Assembly (NCBI GenBank): GCA_035041965.1
Contig: JAPYMA010000207.1
Location: 248,001-312,000 of the forward strand
Direction of reading: 5' to 3'
Length of the DNA stretch: 64,000 bases
From: Anisakis pegreffii
Taxonomy: Eukaryota; Nematoda; Chromadorea; Rhabditida; Anisakidae
This document shows, piece after piece, positions 48,429 through 61,565 of the stretch. Positions within the stretch are counted from its first letter, which is position 1. Each line of letters starts with the position of its first letter. The position numbers and the translations under genes were made by a program. The notes under the pieces are model-generated. The model searched no databases. It was not told where the DNA came from and worked only from the letters and a program-made list of their open reading frames with translations.

Positions 48429-49738
48429 AGAGGTATGAACAAATTTGATCCAATCATATGCAAGGAATGAAAACATTTTGAAGCTTTAGAATGTTACCGT
48501 ATGCCTCAGCTGTTATCACAGCAATAGCGTGTACAGTAAGAAATAAAACGAGAGATTAAGAGGGAGAGAGAAGTAACTGAGTTAGTATGACACTAGGTTG
48601 GGGGGGGGAGGAGAGGGGGCACAAATAGCAAGGTTAACTGCCATTTTTCCTAAGACCATTTTAAACTTTTCACTTTTCCAAATGTTATCTTCATAGTTCA
48701 TATTGTTGAGTAACATTATAATGTTGTTGATAGTTATTGGAAGTTGTTGTTTTAATATTCGTTAACTTTTCAATGCTGTTATCGCACAATATTATTATAT
48801 TGTGCGATATGTTTTCGTTACACATGATATTGTATTATTTCGTTATCATTATAAAGTAACTCATCTTCTTTGTATCACTCTGATAGTTTTTTGCTGGTAT
48901 TGTATTAATAATGATATGCTTTCAGCAGTGATTATACTTGATTTTTCAATGATGTGTTATGTAACAATTCCATTGTTACATGGCAAATGCAGTTTTCCAT
49001 GTTTCCATGTATGCATACTTTTTGTGCATTTTGCGCATCTCGAAAATTGAAATGAGAATGAAATTACTTCGAACGACTTCGAAAAAGTGTTTTAAACCCG
49101 ATTTTTGACCGAATTCTTAGAGGTGGGAGAACGACATTTGGTGAGAAGATGAACTGAAAGAAATTTCAATGAATGCAGTCGTTAAGTTCTTTTGGATGTA
49201 TATTCCACGTTTTCTGAGATGCCCCTTCCTGGAAAATTGCATATCTGATTGTTTCAGCCTTTTGAATGATTGTGTTGTTCCCTATATCATTATCGGTGCT
49301 TTTAATGTAAGATTGTAATGTACGATTGTACCTTCAATGTAAATTTGTACTTTGGGGAGTTTTCGAGGCTGAAACCTGAAGGTTCAAAAGATAGTGTACA
49401 AAATTTCAGCGAAAAATTCGAAATTTCCATTCTGACATCCGATGTTCCTGACTGTGAGCAGCTATTTTGTTTGGAAACTTGAGAAACCCATATCTAATCA
49501 AAATTTCAAAATGATAACTAGAAATTGACGCTTGAAAATGTTCAAATAATGAAATGGAATGAGCATTTTTGATCATGAGTTAGGTACTTTTTGCGTTATT
49601 ATCAACAAAATCAACGACTTTGTTGATAATCATAAGTTTATATGCGTTATATTGTATTGACATGCATTATGTAACCATTATTATATTATGTAATCACGTA
49701 TTTTAATTATTGGATTATGTAGTATTATGTAATAATTA

Positions 49739-49930
49739 TCAATTGTACCTTCGATCGTCGTCCGGATCGTCACGTTTTCTCATCGATTTCGAGGGCTTCA
49801 TCTCTTTCTGCTCCTTGTGCTCATTCGCTGGATCCCTAGGTCGCTGTACTGCTTCCCGAAGGTTCATCATCACCTGCTGATTCGCAACAGAAGGCTGTGA
49901 TCTACTCAGCTTGGTGCAATCGTATTCCAA
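49739..49930 (-). CDS. Candidate terminal exon, highly charged, unknown protein
   Basis: After a good acceptor (CCAAGTCAG) the minus strand is open for 64 codons to a TGA. It begins LEYDCTKLSRSQPSVANQQ and ends in a lysine-, glutamate- and aspartate-rich tail (MRKRDDPDDDRRYN). Composition looks coding, but no upstream exon was found. Confidence 0.33.
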   Translation of the reverse strand: MEYDCTKLSRSQPSVANQQVMMNLREAVQRPRDPANEHKEQKEMKPSKSMRKRDDPDDDRRYN

Positions 49931-50454
49931 CTGACTTGGGTCGACAAATCATAGAATTATTACTTATAATCGACCAACTCTTTAGAGCTTAATGCTCAGT
50001 ATAAGGCCCATCTAAATTACTTTTTAATTATTTTTGGGCCATTTCCTATCCCGTTCGAAGAGGAGTTATTAGGCAGCTCCCCATTCGGGATAGCCCTATG
50101 GTTACTTCAATAATTCGCTGATGTTAATATCAGCATAATCTTCACCCATATGGGACGATAACTGATGCAGCTGTTGTTGTTGAGAGCAATCTGCTTTGCT
50201 CATGCTCCCTCCTCAAGATATCGACCTGAATCAGTCATATTCACTCGCCTAAATGAAGATATCACCGAAGCTGATCTGTCAACTGCTTTGGCACGTTTCA
50301 CTGCCATAACCTTCAGCGATTCTATATTCCACATCGGAACTATTCATGAGCACATGCAGCACTTCATCTTCGCTTTCTAAGCAGCCAACAGCATCAACCG
50401 ATCTCTTCTCCAGACCATCGCTTGATCAATCATTTATGGAAAACATCAATTGCA

Positions 50455-50630
50455 ATAAAAATTTTCTTTAAATTTAAAAAAATAACATAGAAATAAAAAA
50501 ATAAAAAATAAAAAAACAAAAATTAAAAAATAAAAATCAAGAAACAAAAAAATAAAAAATAAAATTAAAAAAATAAAAAAAGAAATGAAAGAAAAAATAT
50601 AAATAAACAAACAAAAATTGAAGATTTAAA
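50455..50630. repeat. A-rich low-complexity tract
   Basis: About 175 bp of AAAAATAAA-type sequence with almost no G or C. It could be a decayed poly(A)-like tail or simple repeat. No element body is recognisable beside it. Confidence 0.7.
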
Positions 50631-52066
50631 TTGTTTTTGCGAGACTTCGATTGTTGTTTGGAATGAATGTATGAGAATAATTATTACTGTTACTTTGGAG
50701 ATTGTGAATTGTTAATGTTTTCTTGTTATCATTATTATTCTGTGCATTCTTATGGAGTTTGCATTTTCTTAAAATGGCACTTAGCTGATATCATAGGTTA
50801 TTTAACTTCTATGATATTTTAGAAAAATCCAACAATTGTCTATTTCAAGAACCAGCCAATATTTGGTATGGTAGCGTGGGCTATATCAACCTGGTTTTAT
50901 TAGTCTTATGGTTGGCTGACATGTAGTAACAGGAGTTTTACTCTGTCAGAAAGATGAGTGCTCGAACTGAGGTATGCGGTGACATTCAGGGGAAGTTAGA
51001 AAGCCTTGCACAGAGGGTGATTTAGAGATTTACTCGGTGAACTGATGACCATTATATGTGCTCAGTGTTAGTGCTCATCAGTTGGACATTTTGATCGGAA
51101 ATTGAGATGTTCCAGCGGTTGGAAGTGATATAATTATAACAGTTATATAATGGCATAGAAGAGTATTGGTATAGAATGCTTTTATCAGCCATGATACTAT
51201 GCTCAGGGTGCTCATTATCGCTCGTGCTCAGCTAAATGCATTCAGCAGAACCTTAAGTTGAGTTGAAACAATTCGTTAACATTCCACTTATGTCTGGGTA
51301 ATGAGAAATGCTATGGGAGATGTGGATGAGTTATATGATAGCACTTCAGTAGAATGATAACCCTGGAAATTCATCGGTAAAGAAATTAATCGAAATAGAT
51401 AGAGACGAATTCCAAATAATACGTTCCCATGTGTTCGTGAGAGAGCGATGTGCCCAAAAGTAGGTTTTAGTTGATATAATTGGACAATATTCATGTCGAA
51501 CCCGGCTTGGTTGCCATCCTGCCCCTGGCATAAGTTTGTAATGACAACTGATTTCAAATGTGCATCTTAAAAGAATTGGTAAAATGTTTCATTCATGTAA
51601 GTTACGTTCAAATACAGGTTCATATAAGTCAATACAAGTCACATGGATTCATACATTTACTAAGCTGCATTCCAATACACATACAAAATGAATTGTAAGC
51701 ATGTGAACGATTCGAGTTAATATGATCATGACAACAACAACATTATATCTGTAAGAAGTCATAAATAGTTGACTACAATAATAGCTAGAAAAAATTCAAG
51801 AATAATACCAGTTCAGTGTAATGATAATCTCGGGTAAGCATATGGTAACATGTTCGAATGGTGCTAACGTGGAGCACTAGAGCAGTGGTTGAGTATCAGA
51901 TTGTATTGTTGGATAGGATTGCCTCACATAGGAGCACCGCATTTTTCATGGTAATGTGCAAAAGATGTGAACATGCCTTGTCTTTTATTCACATGTTCTT
52001 TTTCTTAAAATTTTTTTGTCTGGTGCATTCCTGATGTATTTCATTACGTAATTTGTCCATTGTTCA

Positions 52067-55000
52067 TCACCAATAATTGAAAACAGGCTTCATACGTACA
52101 AAATTCCCGTTATTATATGCCGTGGGTGGTGTTGACCTGAAATCACCAAACGTTTGGTATCCGCTAGCTTGCCATCGGGGATCCATGAAGTTATCGGAAG
52201 CTTCTGATACCATCGGGAGTATGGACGATCGTGGACGTTGCATCGATCGTCTCACCATCGTATTCGCATCCAAAATCTCTGCGTGGCCAGTTCTCGCCGT
52301 GTGATGGAAGAAGTCATGTTTCGATTTTTCGCTGGCTTCGAACGCATTACCAGAATGGTGGTGAGTGTTCAAGCGTTGACATTTCCACGGATCGCCATCG
52401 TAGGCCATTTGCATATGTCTGTTCGGTGCCGATAATGTTCTGTATTTCCAGAAAGTGCTACTGGTTGGTTGGGAATTGGGATGTTTAGGTGGTTTAGCCG
52501 AGAATGTCTGGAACGAGCACGGATTGAAATTGATATCACAACCGGCCGAAGGCATTGCTGGCTGCTCTGGCTTATTCGCAGTGATGACGGTATAAGCGGA
52601 TGCGTTAGGACGATACAGAGTTCGTGAAGAACGTCGAATCGCCGGTGCGCCTTCGGCAAATTCATTTTGACCACTCGGTTGGGCAGTTGTCATGTTCACT
52701 GAATGGGACACCGGACGTTGACTGTGTCGTTTCGAGTTGGGATTTATAGCAGAAAGGATGGAATCAATCAATGGTTTTTCACGAGACTTTTTTTGCTCAC
52801 GCATCAAATAATTTGCATCAGAGCTCTTTGATTTTGCGTGCGTTATACCGGATGTTTTGATGTTTTGATGATTATCATGATCAGTGTTGATCTGTACTGG
52901 AGTGTGGATATTATGTAAACTGGCACTAAACCGACGATGTGCTTGCATCTTGAGGATTTCGTTTCGGTCAGCAGAGTTGCTGTTGTCTGGAATTTGAGTA
53001 TTATCATTTGTATGGGTCACATTTGTTTTGTTACCCGAGATTTGGTGCGTGTAGCTCGGATTAGACGGAAATTGATGCTGTCCTCCTCGCATTAAACAAA
53101 ATGCTCGGGTGTTTGAGTCCAGTTGGGTTTCGTTTGAATTGTAAAATGTTTGCATTTGATCAGCAACATCGTACGCATGATATTGAGGAAGTGGTAGACT
53201 TCTGCGATTGTGCTTATTAGAGAAAGTTTTTGATTTGTTTCGATAGAAGGCATCGAAATTTTGCTGCGCATTTTGAATATCGGATTGCAGTGATGTTGGT
53301 GATGCTGCAGCGGGTGGTGATTTCAGATGTTTTTGGACTTGTTTGAGAAGTTTCGAAAATAGATTCGATGAGTGGCTTTTGGATTTCTCATAAATTGTTG
53401 TTGAAAGGGGGGATGGCAATGGATTGAAATCGTTATGAGAGGTTAAGGATCTAGGCGAAATCGGTGGAAGACTATCACTGCAAAACTGTGCTAGTTGTGG
53501 GTGAGTAGCTGCTTCTGCTCTAACAGCTTTTGATGGTTTCGGGATTTGTTGGAGAGGCGGATCGATAGTGTTAGTTTTAAACGAACTTGTGGTCACACCT
53601 GAAATTGCATTAGTGAATAGTCATTAATCAATCGATCACAGATTTAATGCAGCCTACTGTCCTCTCATTTGTTCATTTGTCTTGTTGCAATTTCCAATTG
53701 CATTCACTCCTCATCACGATAAGCAATGTTTCGTTCAATTAGGTGAGAAAACCTTTGGTGATTGATGATTTCAGTAATCAAGATAAAATTGCTTTTTCTT
53801 CGCAAGAGAAGAATGTCACTGGCTAATGGAAAGTGACTCTTCAACTTCTTGAAGACATAAATACTCACTGTCAGTTGCAGGTGCTGTTGGATTTGCATTG
53901 TTTCTCGCTTCGCAATTACGTTTGCTCGGTAGTTTCGATTGAGCTTGTTCGTTTGCAGACAGTTGCGGTGAGCTATGAGAACGTTTTGATGAATCTTGCC
54001 TGTCCTCAGGAGTCTGAAGATTTGCTTGAATAATCGATCTCTTCAATGCGTCATTGGATGTTTCTTCGCAGGAATGTAATCTCTGAGAAAAAAGTGGTTA
54101 CATTGAAATTAATGGAAGATGCAGCCGAGAAACTGTAGCAAGATGCCGAATCGTACACTTCACGATTGCTGTCATAATCGGAAGTTGTGCTGAAGCATGA
54201 GGTTGGCGATTGCATCGATGCGTTCCGCTGATTCTCTTGTTGTTCTGCGTTCTCCTTCTTTACAATGTTGCTCGATTCTTTCCCAGTTGTGTTCTTCGGT
54301 ACCTTCAGTAGAATGAGCAATGCTTTCATGACAACTATGCATTCTTCCTTATATTAAGTACCGGGGTTGTTCATTTACCTGTTTTCTAAATGAATGCTAA
54401 ATTATGAATGAACCATCATACCTCATCAGAACATCCCTGAGCTGTTGTCGCCTTATTGCATTTATCATTGTCCAGCGATGACAGTTGATCTCCTCTGTAA
54501 TGTCGTCATCATCAAATGACGATTACTGTTTAATCAATAATGACTGGAACAAAGAAACTGAAGGAGCTCTTACGGAATTAACAATGATTAAATGAGCTCG
54601 GATAGGAGATGATCGATTTTCGATGCCACTAACTTTTGCAGAAGTCTGGCATTAGAGGTACTGATACCACTTGAAGAGGTTGTTGAGAAGGTTTTAGTGG
54701 TGGTCGGTAGTGCAGAGCGATATCTGGCTCTTCGATATGAAAACTCTTCACTACTCAACGATTCATCCGTATCACTGCAAGATCGTGATCTGCAAATTTT
54801 AATTGTCATTATTATGGAATTGTGATCTTTGTTTTCGGATATTTGCATTCATTGTCTTGCTTTATCATTAATGCAGAGTGAATGCACATAATTTGTTTAC
54901 AATTTGATGAGGGAATTTGTCCGCATGAGACTCACACCGAACTCGAATATTTTTGTTCATTCAATGAGTTGAAGTTACCTCCGACTGTAACGTTTATTGC

Positions 55001-56678
55001 GCGCAATTTTAGATGGGTTATTCCGTAATCGTAGTGTATTGCCAAGTTGTGCAAGCTGATCGATTTGAGATAGCACTGGCGTAGACTCGGACAGTCTTGC
55101 ATAGCGATGTGTGCTATGGCTATAACGCTTCATTAATTTATTCCAGGTCTTCAACTCTGTGATAATAATTAAGGTGAATTTCGACGAAATGAAACATGCA
55201 GTGGGAAGTTTTAGAGCGAGTGAACGTACGACGGATCATTGGCTTGCTGAATGGCGTTTTTCAGCAGTTCTTGGAGGGCTTCTTGAGAGAGAGGTTTTTT
55301 TGCAGAGGTTGTCAACAACGACAATAAGCTTTCCATTTTCGAGAATGGCTCTCGACCGGACAGGTCCCGATCTGCTTCCTGAGAAACTAAAATGAACCAA
55401 AATGTTGTGTTTTGGTAGATTCTTTCGTTGCGTTGGCAATAATATCGTTAAAGCTAAATTATTTGAGATTTTCGACGATCATTATTTACTGCTGATTGGA
55501 TACTTGAATGTGTTTCGTTATATGTTAGAGAATTCTGCTTTCAAAACCTTATCTGATGAGTATTCTGGATTAAGGTTGCAGTTGCTGTAATAATTCGGAA
55601 TTTCGTTGGATTAATTGAAGCACGGAACGCATTTGATTGAACTCACGAAAATATAGTGCGTTGGGAAGTTTCGTTTTGAGCATGTCGAGTGCAACCAAAT
55701 TGATGATCATGAACCAGCACGGTGTCTTCATCGGATCACTACCACCATCTTTGACGAGCGCAATTCGAACACAAGACTTGAGCAGCAGCTCGCGTCTGTT
55801 TGGGATTGGTTTGTTCATTTCATCAGCTATTGATGACTTGAATCGGCGGATGTCGAAAATCTGAGGTGAGATCATTGAAGATGTTGAAGCCCGGTTTGGA
55901 ATTATAGATCGTTAGTGTTTTTTTTTTGATATTTTTTTCGAAGAAAACAGATTTCACCTTGGCGATGCGCTCTTCATCGGTGCCCCCAATCGCTTGATCG
56001 TGATTCGTTTTGAGTCGTCCCTGTTGCTTGATCAACTTCTCGGGTATGCATGTAAGTCGAGGCTCTGCTGTGCCTTGCACTATTATCGGTGTAGATCCTC
56101 GTGCCATCGCTTTGATATTTCCTTGATTGTCCATCTTGATGATTACACCCTACAAAGTCTAATATATTGCCTCATATTGTTCTTATATTGCTATATTGTT
56201 ACCATATCTTCATATTGTCACTCTGCGAGTAGTTTTGCATGTTATTTATGAGCAATCGATCTGGAATCATTTATGGTGATCCACATTGCGCGAGTCAAGA
56301 AGTGAAGCAAAAACTGAACCTACATCACCGATCTTGCTGCGGAGTTCGCTGGTGTGTTCATCACGAAACGCATTCTCGAAATGATTGAAACCGAGCGTTT
56401 GACCATCGAACTCCTCTTCACCACCATCAACAATTATCGTTGTGTTTCTACAAGAAATCATTTTTAATATTGCTATTCAATCCGTTCCAAACCTGACTTA
56501 TCAACATTCATACATACAATTATGAGATTTCAATTGATAATTCGATGATCAGCGCTGCATCTTACCTTAAATATGCTTTCGCAATGCGTCGTCCCCGTTC
56601 CATGATGATGATTTTCCCCCATATTTCATCGTCTATTTCACCCTCATCTAACTTGTTTATCACCTCGGAGATATGATC
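52067..56678 (-). CDS. MH2-domain (Smad-like, no MH1 seen) protein with long disordered C-terminus, 5' end not found
   Basis: Exons in coding order: 56566-56678, 56324-56447, 55958-56149, 55647-55860, 55226-55386, 54979-55154, 54634-54789, 54422-54494, 54102-54347, 53869-54082, 52067-53598. All phases agree and give 1,066 codons plus stop; at least one upstream exon must hold the start. The first four exons match an MH2 fold: IIVDGGEEEFDGQTLGFNHF, then FRDEHTSELRSKIGDGV, the TPIIVQG strand, LVKDGG and TPCWFMIINLVALDML. The leading segment (DEIWGKIIIMERGRRIAKAY) and the ALDML ending resemble the MH2-only insect proteins Expansion and Rebuff, which affect chitin deposition in the trachea. The rest is serine-, glutamine- and asparagine-rich, without a domain; the 509-codon last ORF is its tail. 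No DNA-binding MH1 domain is seen. Homology to Expansion is from memory; the MH2 call is stronger. Confidence 0.75.
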
Positions 56679-59600
56679 CTGTAATTTTATTAAGAAACCT
56701 GCGTGCACATTTCTCTTAATGTTGGATAATGATTAGTGCTTAATTATTGTGCTTAATACGCAGTTGATATTGAATTGAATCTTAATGAGATAGGCACGAA
56801 TTCGAACGTATTACTGGTATCTGTTCAATTGTTCGGTAGTGTCACACGAAAAAGTTAATACAAATGTATGTTTACATAGAAGTGTTATGCCGATTAAAAA
56901 ATTTGTCGTCACTACAAATAATTTTGTTCCCTCGTTACTCATGAGTGCTGCTGCTTAGCCACTTCAACTGCCACAAATAACACCTTAAGAGAACCGGTTG
57001 GTTACTTGCAATCTAACATAACCCCATCCCCTGAGTAATGTCAATAATGTCAACAGAATTGCTTTTTTATCTTGTTCATCCTGTCCCGAACATTTCACAG
57101 TGGGTTGATTCTTGCAAAAAGATGTTATTTTGCTTGAATTCTGAGAATTCCATCAATTCTTAATTATGATTCATAAGACGTGAACTGCAGTCAACGGAAA
57201 CCGAAATTAGTCAAAGAACTGGTTTTGGCATAGAAGACTGTACTTTTTCTGGCTTTTAAACTGATCAAGGGGAAATTCTGCCCAGCGAATCATACTCCAC
57301 ATGAAACTATTCAGCAATTTAGCCCGTATTGGATGAGTAGAATAAACACGGCCAATACTTTCCATGCATCATGAAAATATACTAGTGCTGTTATGTTTTC
57401 TGTGCATCTCATGAGTTGCTTAAATAAACGCAGCGATAGAATTTCGACACAGTGATATCCCATTACCGAATCCATTGTCTTTTATTCATTTCGAACTAAC
57501 ATCATAACGTTTCAGTTTTTCGATACTTTTGCTAAAACTTTGAGTATACTTCTCTTCTAAGTTTTTACGATCGCAAAGCAAGGGGTAGTGTTTCTCGGCA
57601 TTGTACAGTGAGAAATTGGATCGAAAGCATTCGGGTTTCGAATAAAAAAGACGGGGAATAACAAGTCAGACTGATAAAGAACGAATAAAACTGATCGGAG
57701 AGAAACGTTTCGAAATTGATCACACCATCTGAAAACGTTCCATGTCGTACCAAACATCATCGAAAGCGTTTCCGACGGCCACACGAAGTGTTCCAAGCGC
57801 GACTGCAGTTCGACTGAAGCCATTATTCGGAAGTAAACTATCGTCAGGTGGCAGTGGTGATGTCGGCAAAGCAAAGCTGTTATCACACATTCGTTACAGA
57901 ACAGTGCTTCCTCAAGCTCAGCACTCAAAAGGTTCTTCACTTCACTTTTCTCCGTACATTTGAAGAGGATCAAGATGATGATCAAAATATCTGTTGCAAA
58001 GTCGAGTCAGCACTCTATTGATCAGCACGGATCAAGCAGTGTGACTTACCACTGGATAATCATATAACAACGTTTTGATTCAACGAACTTATCAAAACTA
58101 TTGACGACATTCAAGAACGGCAACGAATTACGAGCAGTAACTGAGCAAAGTTCTCATCAAAAACTTCATTGATAATGATTACAAATCACCAAGAAGCTAA
58201 ACGGAATGCAGTCAGTTAGTAAGTGAGTGAATCGTTGAATAATACTGAAGGTGATGCGGAATTTTTGGAAGGACACGGTTAGAGAATGAAGAAGTGAAAC
58301 AGTTCGCTGAGTTGAACTCAACTCGTCACTGCTGGTCATCCATCGTTGTTAGCCAGATGAATAAGACGAAAACGACTGGGCAAAGACAAGAATGGTACTG
58401 GTGCAGACGGATACAGAGAATTTACACAATCCACCTCATCATCAAAATTCAGTTGCTCTGTACCGGTACTTTATTTGATTTGATTGACTACAAGTCGGCA
58501 AAAAAATTCGTAAACAAATACCACAGCATTGTTGTGCTCTGAGCGGTTGTATTCAGTGATGCACGCATCTCGGTGAGTTAGTTACCTATCTTGCAGTTAG
58601 TTGTCTACTCGATTGATACTTTTCATATTAATGAGCTGAGAGAAACTGAAAGATTTTTGATTCAAAAGCTACAAGAATTTTGAGACATTCGCAAAAATAT
58701 GCGCTTTTTATGAACTCAATGATGCGCAAACATTATTGACACACACACACACACACACACACACACATCAACTTTTGCGCGATGAATGTTTTTCGTTTGT
58801 TGGCATTTGATGATGTTCGTTGTTCGAATGTTGCTTTGGTCATTTTTTACGGGCAAGAATTCGTTAGAATGCGACGAATTTCTATTTGGACATGTGCGAT
58901 TTTTCGTATCAAATGCACTCAGACTCATTGCTGGAGTACTACTCACAATCAAACAAAGGTACTCAGATTTGTTTTTTTGTTCTGTTTTCTTCGGCTAACA
59001 ACTATCACGAGTTCTTAGCAACGATAATATGAAATTTTTGGAACTCGTAAACTTCATGATTAAATAGCTGTTTGTGGTGGCGAGCCTTCATGGATCACTC
59101 GGAACACATCAACGTTCCCTTCTTTCAGAATCATATCTTTGTGATTTTCCTGATTGCATGCTTTCAATTGGATTCGAATAAAAGGATCTGTTGTGAGCAC
59201 GTCGCTTGATAAGATGGATTGCGATAATATGTGAATGGGTCAAATGCAAAAACATAAATCATCATCAGTTTGGTTGTTGTGGAATGAATTTACACGAATC
59301 GGTTCGAATGTGATCAGTGGTGGATCGAGAGCACTCCGAATGCGCATGATATACCTCGGTGGCTGTATCAAGTACGTGACTGTTTGCAGTTTCACTCCCT
59401 GAAATGATGACCATACAACAAATAGATGGCAATAATGTCGAAATGGTGCACTCTTTTCATCATGTTCGTTCAGCAAGATGTCCGCTCGAAACTCACTCAT
59501 ATCAATTGCATTATCTCGTCACCGAATTTTCTTTTTTTTTGTTCTACATCCCAAATCTCATTTCCATTCAAAATATGGCATTAATTCAGATGAATCGAAA

Positions 59601-59954
59601 CAAACAAAAAAATAGACCCGATCACGACTAAATTAATTCTAAAATTTCATTCTCAAAACAGCATTTTCTTTCAAAATGTGCAAACAAATCAAATCATAGC
59701 TTCGCATAGTTCCAAAAAATGCTCTAAACGATTATCTCAGTTTCACGAACGCAGCACATTTCATTGCTCCGACAAGGGGATAATTTGCCTCTCACAATGA
59801 TTTCGTTCCGAGCAATTTGAGACCAATATCGGCTCACATGTGAAAAATTACTTCATTGATTTTATTACTTCAACGAATCTACTCTTCTTCTTCTGCTCCA
59901 TTGTGCTTGCTCATTTCACATTCAAGACATCTTATTTACTGTCTTACTGCTGGC
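56679..59954. other. Region upstream of the MH2 gene, no firmly supported exon
   Basis: The missing first exon or exons of the MH2 gene should lie here or beyond. A plus-strand frame at 57742-57963 (MSYQTSSKAFPTATRSVPSA onward) overlaps a longer minus-strand frame, and neither has a family match. A minus-strand ATG near 58925 opens about 26 codons to a weak donor and is only a possibility. Confidence 0.35.
58739..58767. repeat. (AC)n microsatellite
   Basis: An uninterrupted run of about 14 AC/CA dinucleotides. Confidence 0.95.
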
Positions 59955-60327
59955 TTATATATGCTTGTCAGCTGCAACAGACAATAAATTTGGCTCTTCT
60001 GAATATACGTTCGTTTCTTTAGTCAGTGATTTCGATAGCCCATTAGGAGCATGCGCATCTCTTACCATTACTTATCACCAAATACCATTCATCATCGTTC
60101 ATTTTTCGTGCTCGTTTCGGATACAACAATGATTTTCGCCTCTCTGAGCTGTGCTCCCTAGAATCTTGGAGTGATCTCGGCGCAAATGGCCTGAGTGGCC
60201 TAGTAATAGTACCTACAATAAGTGCATTTCTAGGGGTTGTTATGGTCAGTCACCTTTGATCTATCTGCGAAAGATACATATCTGTTTTCTCCATCTTTGA
60301 GGGGGATTTCTCTAAATTTCCAGCCAT
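59955..60327 (-). CDS. Small basic protein of unknown function (3 exons, 83 residues)
   Basis: Exons in coding order: 60254-60327, 60066-60199, 59955-59998. Phases (2, then 1) match at both introns and the sum is 252 nt. The start ATG (60325-60327) is followed by AGNLEKSPSKMEKTD. The middle exon has RPLRPFAPRSLQDSREHSSE and a basic SERRKSLLYPKRARK stretch, and the end reads EEPNLLSVAADKHI then TAA. The splice signals are CAAAG/GTGACT, TTACTAG, AATG/GTAAGA and TATATTCAG. There is no signal peptide or membrane segment. An in-frame TAA lies 11 bp upstream of the ATG, supporting this start unless an upstream exon joins between them. No family recognised. Confidence 0.5.
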
Positions 60328-60426
60328 TTTCAACACTTACATAACTATCATCCGTCCTTCGTTCGCTGATGGTCAATCGATCGCCTAGGATTCGTTGCGA
60401 TTCAGCGTGGCTTTAGGAGCACTTAC

Positions 60427-60582
60427 GTTGAAGTTAAATTTCAGCTCCCATTCACTGCGTAGATTGAACAGTGATATTGTTTGCAGCAGATTTTCACATG
60501 AACAAAACTCAAAGCTTTCTCCAGTAGCAACCTGTTCGAATCGCAATACACTTCTTGAATCATCTTCCTTTTCAGATGTCAT
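60427..60582 (-). CDS. Candidate exon upstream of the small basic gene
   Basis: From an ATG (60580-60582) 52 codons are open on the minus strand: MTSEKEDDSRSVLRFEQV, ending LRSEWELKFNFN at a strong donor (AAC then GTAAGT). It cannot be joined in phase to the next exon I call. A long plus-strand frame (60395-60787) overlaps it, so strand is uncertain. Confidence 0.3.
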
Positions 60583-60787
60583 ATTGGACACTGATCATAA
60601 ACGGAACCAATCAAGCTTGATGATGCTCATCTTGATTAAAGTGACTGCCCAATCGATTGTCTATTGTATCAGTAGAGCTGCTTCGTTGGTCACCTTTGAT
60701 CGCCGCAATCCAATACAGATTCAAGATCAAGGTTACAATCACAGTTCTCTTCTAATATTCACCACTCACATCCTTCGCAACTCGTGA

Positions 60788-61523
60788 TACCGATAAACTT
60801 ACTTGTCTGTTTCAAAATATAGGTATACCTCAGGTCACGTCGTTTCGGGTGGGGTCGTTCTCGATTGTACGTCGTTTATCAAAAAGTGTGTGGAAAAATA
60901 TATGTTATTCACTGTATCAAAAATAAAGTTCATTCGTTTGAAAGCTCAAAGTAGATCCTTATTAACCATCTATCATTAAAAATGCATTTCTAAATAAAGT
61001 ACAAAACTGCGAATGGTTATTTGTGGTTCAGCCTAGTGACAAGAAGATTCCACTCATTTCGACTTGAGTTGCCTCTCGTGGAACTAATTACCAACAAGAT
61101 GAGATATACCTGTATGCACCCTGCATCACAAAACAACCTAACATAAGAATTGTACTATATTCAGTACACATATGAACGATTCACAAGCATTTGCGATACT
61201 CGTTGTTGCGTAAATGTAAACTTCTAGAGTAATCGTAGTAGTATTCTTATTTGTTCACATCACGAAACAATAAAACTGCTCGAAAATTAAATCAAATCAA
61301 TTGTGAATGAATGAATTTTCAACTAATTCATTTGAGTTCGAATTAACAAATAGAGGTATGTGTTGAAAAGATAAATCTATGAACTTTTTCAAAAGAAAAA
61401 TTATTTGATGAATGAGCTGAGTTGACGTGGTAATGTAAAGAAGTGGTTACACTTTTTTATTGCTGTACTTATTATTACCGTTATTACTATTATACTTTCA
61501 AACAGTAATACTGTTACTATTGC

Positions 61524-61565
<42 letters not shown>

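Larger units (their letters stand above)
48431..52066. other. Mostly non-coding AT-rich stretch
   Basis: A short G-run patch occurs at 48597-48622 and an A-rich low-complexity tract at 50455-50630. A 71-codon plus-strand frame at 50165-50380 has no splice or family support. Apart from the weak exon candidate at 49739-49930, I see no gene. Confidence 0.4.

Noticed and set aside
50046..50093. Short inverted repeat CTATCCCG / CGGGATAG
   Set aside because: The stem is only 8 bp, with no target duplication or element body; could arise by chance.
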